From contig DATJQF010000070.1 of assembly GCA_035505995.1 (NCBI GenBank), forward strand, positions 1-16,822: a stretch of 16,822 nucleotides of DNA, in the 5' to 3' direction. Position numbers and translations under genes: made by a program. Below the pieces are notes generated by a model. It saw nothing but the letters and a program-made list of their open reading frames with translations. It did no database searches and had not been told where the DNA came from. Shown piece after piece: positions 1-5,558 of this stretch (position 1 is the first letter of the stretch; every line of letters starts with the position of its first letter). Source of the DNA: DATJQF01 sp035505995. GTDB lineage: Bacteria > Bacteroidota > Bacteroidia > Bacteroidales > FEN-979.

Positions 1-632
1 AGCAGGTCGTAGTTGATCGAAAGCTTGGTCTGGCTGTTCGCCGGTATGTGCAACGAAACGAAATTGCAGGTGCGGTAAAGTTCCTCCGCAGACCCCAGGC
101 ATTTGACGCCATCCTTTTCGATCGCTTCCTTCGCGACGAACGGGTCAAAGGCATAGACCTCCATGCCGAACCCTTTCGCGATCCGGGCAACATTCTTTCC
201 CACATACCCGTAGGCATGGATGCCGAGCTTCTTATCCTTCAGCTCGGTTCCCGGTTTGCCGTTGAAGAAATTGCGCACATAATACACCATCATCCCCAGG
301 GCCAGCTCGGCCACGGCGTTGGAATTCTGACCGGGGGTATTCATCACGCAAACGCCTTTCTCCTTGGCGGCAGCCAGGTCGATGTTGTCATACCCGGCAC
401 CGGCCCTGACCACGATCTTCAGATTCTTTCCGGCATCGATCACCGCCTTGTCGGTCTTATCGCTGCGCACGATCACCGCATCCACGTCGGCGACGGCGTT
501 GATGAAATCATTCTGACTGGTATAGTTTTCCAGCAGGACCAGTTCGAAACCGGCATCTTCCACCACTTTCCGGATCCCTTTTACCGCAACGGGGGCAAAG
601 GGTTTATCCGTGGCAATTAAAACTTTTGTCAT
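1..632 (-). CDS. serA: D-3-phosphoglycerate dehydrogenase, N-terminal part (cut by left edge)
   Basis: Oxidises 3-phosphoglycerate to 3-phosphohydroxypyruvate with NAD, the first step of serine synthesis, in the cytosol. Reading leftward from the ATG at 632, 210 codons are open to the window edge. Seen: an N-terminal substrate-domain strand (MTKVLIATDKPF), the family motif RAGAGYDNID at residues 76-85, NTPGQNSNAVAEL at 98-110, and a Rossmann turn AYGYVG at 140-145. The first glycine of the usual GxGxxG is alanine here. The catalytic Arg, Glu and His of the family lie beyond the window, so activity cannot be judged. The start is 17 bases after the serC stop, so the two are very likely one operon supplying consecutive steps. 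A general D-2-hydroxyacid dehydrogenase is the alternative, but the serC neighbour favours serA. Bacteroidota versions are often short, without an ACT domain; the C-terminus needed to check this is missing. Confidence 0.92.
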   Translation of the reverse strand, partial: MTKVLIATDKPFAPVAVKGIRKVVEDAGFELVLLENYTSQNDFINAVADVDAVIVRSDKTDKAVIDAGKNLKIVVRAGAGYDNIDLAAAKEKGVCVMNTPGQNSNAVAELALGMMVYYVRNFFNGKPGTELKDKKLGIHAYGYVGKNVARIAKGFGMEVYAFDPFVAKEAIEKDGVKCLGSAEELYRTCNFVSLHIPANSQTKLSINYDL

Positions 633-649
633 GCTCTTGGGAATTAGTG

Positions 650-1720
650 TTACGAGTTTTTCTTTTCAAATTCATTCATGCAATCCACCAGGGCCTGGAC
701 ACTTTCGATCGGCAGGGCATTGTAGGTCGAGGCGCGGAATCCCCCCACGGAACGGTGGCCCTTGAGCCCGACCATCCCTTTTCCTTTGGCGAATTCCAGG
801 AAGGCTTCTTCCTTATCCTTGTACTGTTCTTTCATTACAAAGCAGATGTTCATCAGGGAGCGTGAATCTTTTTCGACCGTGCCGGTGAAAATCTTGCTGG
901 AGTCGATGGTATCGTATAACAATTTTGCCTTAGCCAGGTTCATTTTCTCAATGGCCGGCATGCCGCCCAGGGACTTGAGCCATCTCAGCGTTTCCAGGCA
1001 GGTATAGATCGCGAAGCAGGGAGGCGTATTGTACAGGGAGCCTTCCTTGATATGGGTCTTATAGTTCAGCATTGTGGGGATGACGCGTTCCACTTTTCCC
1101 AGGATGTCTTCGCGGAGGATTACGAACGTGACGCCGGCGGGCCCCAGGTTCTTCTGCGCCCCGCCATAGATCAGGGCATACTTGGAAACATCGGTGGGAC
1201 GGCTCAGGATATCCGACGACATATCGGCGACCAGCGGGACCGGGCTGTCCATATCGGTCCGGATCTCCGTGCCGAAGATCGTGTTATTCGTGGTGATGTG
1301 GAAATAATCAGCGTCCTTGGGGATCATGAAATTCTTCGGGATATAGGTGAAGTTCTTGTCGGCGGAAGTTGCGACGATCTCCACCGGCCCGAACATCTTG
1401 GCTTCCTTGATGGCCTTCTGGGCCCAGGATCCGGTTTCCAGATAGGCGGCTTTCTTCTGCATCAGGTTATAGGGAACCATGCAAAATTGGAGGCTGGCGC
1501 CGCCGCCCAGGAACAGAACATGGTAATTCGGGGGGATGCTCAGCAATTCTTTGAACAGGGCCACCGCTTCATCGATGATCGCCTGGAAATCTTTGGCCCG
1601 GTGGCTGACTTCAAGCAGGGAAAGTCCGGAACCGTTTAGGTCCAAAATGGCCTTAGCTGAGTTTTCGATAGCGATTCTTGGCAAAACAGACGGTCCGGGA
1701 TTGAAATTGTGTTTTTTCAT
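650..1720 (-). CDS. serC: Phosphoserine aminotransferase
   Basis: PLP enzyme that converts 3-phosphohydroxypyruvate plus glutamate to phosphoserine plus 2-oxoglutarate, the second step of serine synthesis; it may also act on the vitamin B6 precursor. At 356 residues it has normal family length. Seen: the N-terminal signature NFNPGPSVLP (5-14), phosphate-binding GGGASLQF (72-79), ADMSSDILSRP (165-175), the PLP lysine Lys190 in YGGAQKNLGPAG, and the C-terminal GHRSVGGFRASTYNALP (321-337) that holds substrate-contacting residues. The ATG at 1720 gives the conserved MKKHNFNPGP start. serA follows after 17 bases. A -7-like element lies about 50 bases upstream, and the gene starts 128 bases after the stop of the secreted protein, so it probably has its own promoter. 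No defect seen. Confidence 0.97.
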   Translation of the reverse strand: MKKHNFNPGPSVLPRIAIENSAKAILDLNGSGLSLLEVSHRAKDFQAIIDEAVALFKELLSIPPNYHVLFLGGGASLQFCMVPYNLMQKKAAYLETGSWAQKAIKEAKMFGPVEIVATSADKNFTYIPKNFMIPKDADYFHITTNNTIFGTEIRTDMDSPVPLVADMSSDILSRPTDVSKYALIYGGAQKNLGPAGVTFVILREDILGKVERVIPTMLNYKTHIKEGSLYNTPPCFAIYTCLETLRWLKSLGGMPAIEKMNLAKAKLLYDTIDSSKIFTGTVEKDSRSLMNICFVMKEQYKDKEEAFLEFAKGKGMVGLKGHRSVGGFRASTYNALPIESVQALVDCMNEFEKKNS

Positions 1721-1770
1721 ACAGGAATATGTTTAAAGTTGGTTTGTAAATACATGAAAGCCGGGGTAGG

Positions 1771-1778
1771 CAAAGTTA
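1771..1778 (-). promoter_or_regulatory. Probable -7 element for serC-serA
   Basis: The minus strand reads TAACTTTG, an exact match to the Bacteroidota -7 consensus TAnnTTTG, in AT-rich intergenic DNA. Transcription would begin around 1765, leaving a leader of about 45 bases before the serC ATG. No TTTG is visible at the expected -33 distance, so this rests on the -7 element and its position. Confidence 0.45.
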
Positions 1779-1848
1779 AAAACAATTTGATTTTGGTTGA
1801 AGTGCTGGCTAAAATAAATAAAAAAGATATAGAAAGCAAATCAGGATT

Positions 1849-2751
1849 TTACCGGTTCCGGGCATCTACCCCTGGGAGGAACTGCCAGCCGTCCTGCCCG
1901 AAAAGAAACGCATCATACGTGTCACCGGCCGGGATATAAAACCGGTACATGCCTTCCTGGCCCGCTGATAAAGGTACCAGCCGGTCGCAGATGATCATCC
2001 GGGTCTTCTTCTTCCGGGAGGCTGCCTTTTTTTGCTCCGGATTTGCCGAAGGGGTGTATAACTGCTCTTCATAACGCAGGGCCATGGAGGTCTGCGAGGA
2101 GAACCGGAAGATCACCCGGACGTTCTTTCCTTCCTGATACCCCGGAAACAGCTTCATTCCGAACCGGGGACGGCCCCGCTCATCAAAGGAGAGGATCTCG
2201 ATGACCTTGCAGGTGAGCTGAAAATCCATCCCCTTCCACCCGAGCAGGGTATAAACGGTTCCGCCGGCATAAGGCTCTGCAATGATCTTGTAGTAAAGGG
2301 CTCCGAACCAGTGCATCGCATCCAGGAGGGTGGTTTCCGGGAGGGGAATGGAATCCGTCAGGTCCGAAAGGGACACAGGTTTGCGATCCGGGAATTTGTC
2401 CCCGTTCCACTGGATCACTCCGTAATACCGGTACTGGCCGGTGGTCATGGGGATGTCCCAGGTGAAAATCCGGAACCCTCCGTCCGGCGACTCCGACCGT
2501 TCCATGGAGTTCAGCGAATCGAAAGGTAAGGTGAACGCACCGGGCAACGCGCAGGTCCGGAGCATCATCCCTTCGACCGCCTTTCCCAGCGTGATCCGGG
2601 TAGTATCCTCCCCGGCTTTGCGGATGCTGTCCCGGTAAGTCCGGATGGAGTCTTCCATGCTCCGGAAGGTGACCACGACCTGCGCACCGGAAGGGATTCC
2701 CTGCAGGGTAACTATCAATCCGAAAAGCAGGCCGCCGGGAAGCCGGTTCAT
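1849..2751 (-). CDS. Secreted protein of unknown function, conserved Bacteroidota type
   Basis: I do not recognise a function. From the ATG at 2751 it is 300 residues with a clear N-terminal export signal (MNRLPGGLLFGLIVTLQGIPSGAQ, about residues 1-24), so it should be periplasmic or surface-exposed. The mature part has no membrane segment and alternates short strand-like stretches with polar loops. It contains a basic patch (KKAASRKKKTR) and ends PGVDARNR. The segment with YYKII, YTLLGWKG and VIEILSFD, followed by a VDARN ending, resembles uncharacterised secreted Bacteroidota proteins as I remember them; no enzyme motif is apparent. An in-frame ATG at 2847 was rejected because it would overlap the divergent gene and hide the signal peptide. 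It lies 128 bases upstream of serC on the same strand and shares a promoter region with the acyl-CoA reductase gene. Confidence 0.8.
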   Translation of the reverse strand: MNRLPGGLLFGLIVTLQGIPSGAQVVVTFRSMEDSIRTYRDSIRKAGEDTTRITLGKAVEGMMLRTCALPGAFTLPFDSLNSMERSESPDGGFRIFTWDIPMTTGQYRYYGVIQWNGDKFPDRKPVSLSDLTDSIPLPETTLLDAMHWFGALYYKIIAEPYAGGTVYTLLGWKGMDFQLTCKVIEILSFDERGRPRFGMKLFPGYQEGKNVRVIFRFSSQTSMALRYEEQLYTPSANPEQKKAASRKKKTRMIICDRLVPLSAGQEGMYRFYIPAGDTYDAFLFGQDGWQFLPGVDARNR

Positions 2752-2767
2752 AAGAAGGCGTTTAATG

Positions 2768-2794
2768 AATAACGGTAAATTTCCCACCGTTATT
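2768..2794. repeat. Perfect 9-bp inverted repeat in the divergent promoter region
   Basis: AATAACGGT (2768-2776) and its exact complement ACCGTTATT (2786-2794) are separated by nine bases. The repeat surrounds the -33 region of the plus-strand promoter and falls in the leader of the minus-strand message, ending 17 bases before that gene's ATG. It could be an operator for a dimeric regulator or an RNA hairpin; sequence alone does not decide. T-rich DNA follows on the plus strand, but no plus-strand gene lies upstream, so a terminator role is unlikely. Confidence 0.7.
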
Positions 2795-2811
2795 TTTATA
2801 GCGTAATTTTG
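2780..2811 (+). promoter_or_regulatory. Promoter for the acyl-CoA reductase gene (TTTC, 20 bases, TAATTTTG)
   Basis: TAATTTTG at 2804-2811 matches the -7 consensus. A TTTC at 2780-2783, 20 bases upstream, is a one-mismatch -33 element. Transcription should begin at about 2815-2818, directly before the ATG at 2819, so the message would have almost no leader. The -33 half lies in the spacer of the inverted repeat at 2768-2794. Confidence 0.6.
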
Positions 2812-2842
2812 CAAATGTATGGAAGGAAGCGTAGCCGGCAAA
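2812..2842 (-). promoter_or_regulatory. Promoter for the secreted-protein gene (TTTG, 19 bases, TACATTTG)
   Basis: The minus strand has TTTG at 2842-2839, 19 bases, then TACATTTG at 2819-2812. Both elements and the spacing fit the Bacteroidota consensus (TTTG, about 19-21, TAnnTTTG). The -33 element lies inside codons 7-8 of the divergent acyl-CoA reductase gene, and the -7 element abuts that gene's own -7 element. Transcription would start near 2806, giving a leader of about 55 bases that contains the inverted repeat at 2768-2794. Confidence 0.65.
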
Positions 2843-3898
2843 ACCATCCGGGCATTTTCCGTGCTGGGATCGATCCTGGAGGCCTATGTCCGTGAACCGG
2901 GAAACAGCCCTGGCCAGGAAGGTCCCGCCGGCGCTATTGACCGCGCCGTCCGGGAATCCTGCGGGAAGAATCCCTGGTTCACCCCGGATCATATCAGGTA
3001 TGCACTGGCCGCCTGGGCTGCCGTATTGAAGGAGGAAAAGCTGGAAAACTGGCTGGCTCCCTACCGGATCCGGGCAGGAGTTTCCGCCCCATCCCTGACG
3101 ATCGGGGTGGTGATGGCGGGGAACATCCCGCTGGCCGGGTTCCATGATTTTCTCTGTGTGCTGGCATCCGGGCACCGGTTTGCCGGGCGTCTCTCTTCCC
3201 AGGATGAACTCCTGCTGCCCTGTCTTTCCGGGATCCTGACGGCCGCGGAACCCTCCCTCGGGCCAAAGATCACCTTCACTTCCGGAAAGATGCCCGCGTT
3301 CGATGCGATGATCGCCACCGGGAGCAACCATACCTCCCGCTACTTTGAATACTATTTCAGGAAGTATCCTCATATCATCCGGAAGAACCGGAACGGGGTG
3401 GCGGTGCTGACAGGGGAGGAAACCTCCCGGGAGATGGACGCCCTGGGAGATGACCTGTTCCTTTATTTCGGGCGGGGATGCCGGAGTGTCTCCAAGATCT
3501 ACCTTCCCGCCGGATACGGGCCGGAAAGGCTGAAAGAATTCTTTTCGCGGTATGCGGAGTATGCAAATCACCATAAGTACCGGAATAACTATGATTATTA
3601 TAAATCGGTTTTCCTGGTCAACAGGGACCCGTTTGAGGATACCGGTTTCCTGCTGATCAGGCAGGAGCGCCGGATCGCCTCCCCGGTGTCGGTCCTTTTT
3701 TACGAAACGTATGAAGACCGGGCGGAACTCTTCCGGAAGCTGGAAGAATTATCGGCTGAGATCCAGTGCATCGTGTGCAGGGATGCTGCCCCGTTCAGGG
3801 GATGCCGGCCGGGAACCTCCCAGCAGCCGGGCCTGTCGGACTACGCCGACGGGGTGGATACGATGGAGTTCCTGTCCGGGCTTTCGGGTAAAAATTGA
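2819..3898 (+). CDS. LuxC-type acyl-CoA reductase
   Basis: Predicted NADPH-dependent reductase of the LuxC family, related to aldehyde dehydrogenases, which reduces an activated acyl group to a fatty aldehyde through a cysteine thioester. It has 359 residues, a little shorter than luminous-bacteria LuxC. Seen: VVMAGNIPLAGFHDF (97-111), the segment around SRYFEYYFRKYP (173-184), the probable catalytic Cys221 in GRGCRSVSKIYLP, and the C-terminal DYADGVDTMEFL (341-352) typical of Bacteroidota members. No LuxD or LuxE partner or luciferase is nearby, so bioluminescence is not implied; the Bacteroidota role is not established as far as I know. The ATG at 2819 was chosen because the homologous N-terminal helix begins almost at once and no other in-frame start fits. 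The gene appears nearly leaderless. The next gene, rpmE2, has its own promoter. Confidence 0.87.
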   Translation: MEGSVAGKTIRAFSVLGSILEAYVREPGNSPGQEGPAGAIDRAVRESCGKNPWFTPDHIRYALAAWAAVLKEEKLENWLAPYRIRAGVSAPSLTIGVVMAGNIPLAGFHDFLCVLASGHRFAGRLSSQDELLLPCLSGILTAAEPSLGPKITFTSGKMPAFDAMIATGSNHTSRYFEYYFRKYPHIIRKNRNGVAVLTGEETSREMDALGDDLFLYFGRGCRSVSKIYLPAGYGPERLKEFFSRYAEYANHHKYRNNYDYYKSVFLVNRDPFEDTGFLLIRQERRIASPVSVLFYETYEDRAELFRKLEELSAEIQCIVCRDAAPFRGCRPGTSQQPGLSDYADGVDTMEFLSGLSGKN

Positions 3899-3909
3899 GA
3901 CCCATTTTA

Positions 3910-3940
3910 TTTGCAATATCCGGAAAAATCTTTACTTTTG
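3910..3940 (+). promoter_or_regulatory. Promoter for rpmE2 (TTTG, 19 bases, TACTTTTG)
   Basis: TTTG at 3910-3913 and TACTTTTG at 3933-3940, 19 bases apart, give a full match to the Bacteroidota promoter pattern. Transcription would begin near 3945, leaving about 24 bases before the ATG at 3969. This is too short for a structured ribosomal-protein leader. Confidence 0.75.
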
Positions 3941-3968
3941 CACGCTCAAACTGAAAAGGGACAGGATT

Positions 3969-4238
3969 ATGAAAAAAGATATTCATCCGAAGGAGTACCG
4001 CCTGGTCGTATTTAAGGATATGTCGAATGATTACACGTTCATATCCAAATCCACGATCCAGACCAAGGAAACCATCGTATGGGAAGACGGGCTGGAGTAC
4101 CCGCTGGTGAAGCTGGAGATCTCCCATACTTCGCACCCGTTCTATACCGGAAAGATGAAGCTGATCGACACGGCCGGGAGGGTGGATAAATTCAAGAGCC
4201 GGTACAAGAAGCATATCGAAAAGAAGAATAATCCGTAA
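3969..4238 (+). CDS. rpmE2: 50S ribosomal protein L31 type B
   Basis: Structural protein of the large ribosomal subunit that helps bridge the two subunits. Its 89 residues open MKKDIHPKEYRLVVFKDMSN and contain the core ISHTSHPFYTGK (51-62) and AGRVDKFKSRYKK (69-81), typical of the type B (YkgM/RpmE2) form. It has no cysteine, so it is the zinc-independent variant. In some bacteria that form replaces zinc-binding L31 under zinc shortage; in Bacteroidota it is commonly the ordinary L31. The ATG at 3969 is chosen from homology and the promoter 29 bases upstream. A longer in-frame reading from 3711 would run through the end of the preceding gene and is not real. Monocistronic, closed by the terminator at 4255-4289. 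Confidence 0.97.
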   Translation: MKKDIHPKEYRLVVFKDMSNDYTFISKSTIQTKETIVWEDGLEYPLVKLEISHTSHPFYTGKMKLIDTAGRVDKFKSRYKKHIEKKNNP

Positions 4239-4254
4239 TCCCGCCGGAACACGG

Positions 4255-4289
4255 AAAAGGCCTTCATCCCAACGATGAAGGCTTTTTTT
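4255..4289 (+). terminator. Intrinsic terminator of rpmE2
   Basis: Perfect 9-bp stem GCCTTCATC (4260-4268) and GATGAAGGC (4274-4282) with a five-base loop, followed by seven T. An A run on the left means it could also work on the opposite strand. The T run also sits where the -33 element of the next promoter is expected. Confidence 0.9.
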
Positions 4290-4307
4290 ATGTCCGGCAA
4301 TATTTTC

Positions 4308-4315
4308 TACTTTTG
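4308..4315 (+). promoter_or_regulatory. -7 element for the glmU-like/lon operon
   Basis: TACTTTTG matches TAnnTTTG and is identical to the rpmE2 -7 element. At the -33 distance is the T run of the rpmE2 terminator (TTTT, 4285-4288), which may serve as a degenerate TTTG. The predicted start near 4320 gives a leader of about 48 bases. Confidence 0.55.
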
Positions 4316-4367
4316 TATGTTTTAATTTTGAGAAATATACGCAACCCATAAAACAGTTGAAGGTACT

Positions 4368-5558
4368 ATGAACTATATCCTGTTTGATGAAAACAGCATC
4401 CGGAACAACCTGCTGCCTCTGACCTTCATGAGGCCTATCGCGGATATCCGGATCGGGATCCTCACCATTCGCGAGAAATGGGAAAAAAGGCTCGGGGCGA
4501 ATACTTCCACCCTGACCGAAAACTACCTGGCAAGGAAATTCCCGATCATCAAGGAAGAAAACAATATCCTGATCAACAGCTCGGTCTGCCCGACCGGGCC
4601 GATCGCGCAGAGGGTCATGGAGCTGAAGCCGAACCAGACCCTCATCTCCCAGGATACCCTCATCGCCCTGCATGTCACCGCCGAGGAGCTCGACCGCATC
4701 GGGGAAGCCGCATCGGAAGGCATCGAGGAGATCTCCGTGGAAGAGCCTCCCATCCGGATCGGACATACCTGGGACATCTTCTCGAGGAATGAGGCCGCGA
4801 TCCTGGAGGATTATGAGCTGCTGACCACCGGCCGGAAATCGGAACCTATCCCCAGGACGAACCTGGTACTGGGGGAAGGAAATATCTTCCTGGAGAAAGG
4901 AGCCAAAGTGGAAGGCGCATGCCTGAACGCACAGGCCGGTCCCATTTACATCGGAAAGAATGCCGAGATCATGGAAGGCGCCCATATCCGGGGGCCATTC
5001 GCCCTTTGCGACCATGCCGGGGTAAAGATGGATGCCAAGATATACGGCCCTACCACCATCGGCCCGCATTCGAAAGTGGGCGGCGAGATCAACAACTCGG
5101 TCATCTTCGGGTACTCCAACAAGGCGCACGACGGTTTTCTCGGGCATTCGGTGATCGCCGAATGGTGCAACCTGGGAGCCGATACCAATACATCCAACCT
5201 CAAGAACACCTACGATTGCGTGCGGATCTGGAGCTATACGAAACGTACGTTTGTCAACACCCATCTGCAGTTCTGCGGGTTGATCATGGGGGATCACTCG
5301 AAGTGCGGCATCAACACCATGTTCAATACGGGAACGGTCGTGGGCGTCAATGCCAATATTTTCGGGGCAGGATTCCAGCGCAACTTCATTCCATCCTTCA
5401 CCTGGGGCGGCACCAGCGGACATACCACCTACGATCTCGACAAGGCGGTGGAAGTGGCACAGGCCGTCTGCAAACGCAGGGGTGTGACCTTCAGCGAAGC
5501 CGACAAGGATCTGCTCGGCCACATCTACTCCATGACGATGAAGAACAAATATCTCTGA
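4368..5558 (+). CDS. Alternative GlmU-like sugar nucleotidyltransferase/acyltransferase
   Basis: Member of the Bacteroidota family described as alternative bacterial GlmU (UDP-GlcNAc diphosphorylase/glucosamine-1-phosphate N-acetyltransferase), which would make UDP-GlcNAc for cell wall and LPS in the cytosol. Its 396 residues comprise an unusual N-terminal nucleotidyltransferase-like part (YILFDE at 3-8, LLPLTFMRPIADIR at 15-28) and a left-handed beta-helix of hexapeptide repeats from about 165 to 345 (for example YGPTTIGPHSKVGGEINNSV). The end of the helix carries the family segment PSFTWGG (342-348), followed by a C-terminal helix. It lacks the classical GlmU N-terminal GxGTRM loop, as expected for this alternative family. 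Databases often label such proteins glucose-1-phosphate thymidylyltransferase; the exact sugar cannot be proved from sequence. The stop overlaps the lon start by one base (TGATG), suggesting translational coupling. Confidence 0.85.
   Translation: MNYILFDENSIRNNLLPLTFMRPIADIRIGILTIREKWEKRLGANTSTLTENYLARKFPIIKEENNILINSSVCPTGPIAQRVMELKPNQTLISQDTLIALHVTAEELDRIGEAASEGIEEISVEEPPIRIGHTWDIFSRNEAAILEDYELLTTGRKSEPIPRTNLVLGEGNIFLEKGAKVEGACLNAQAGPIYIGKNAEIMEGAHIRGPFALCDHAGVKMDAKIYGPTTIGPHSKVGGEINNSVIFGYSNKAHDGFLGHSVIAEWCNLGADTNTSNLKNTYDCVRIWSYTKRTFVNTHLQFCGLIMGDHSKCGINTMFNTGTVVGVNANIFGAGFQRNFIPSFTWGGTSGHTTYDLDKAVEVAQAVCKRRGVTFSEADKDLLGHIYSMTMKNKYL

Noticed and set aside
2752..2847. Longer start for the secreted protein at 2847
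   Set aside because: It would overlap the divergent gene and place the signal peptide in the interior; the ATG at 2751 puts it at the N-terminus.
2819..3898. A bioluminescence (lux) locus
   Set aside because: Only a LuxC-type reductase is present; LuxA, B, D and E are absent and LuxC-like genes are common in non-luminous Bacteroidota.
3795..5522. A 575-codon open frame on the minus strand
   Set aside because: It runs antisense through the acyl-CoA reductase end, rpmE2, its terminator and the GlmU-like gene, all of which have clear homology. Its translation shows no recognisable family and reflects GC-rich codon use.
4919..5557. An upstream extension of the lon frame
   Set aside because: This part is the GlmU-like gene read out of frame; Lon homology starts at 5558.
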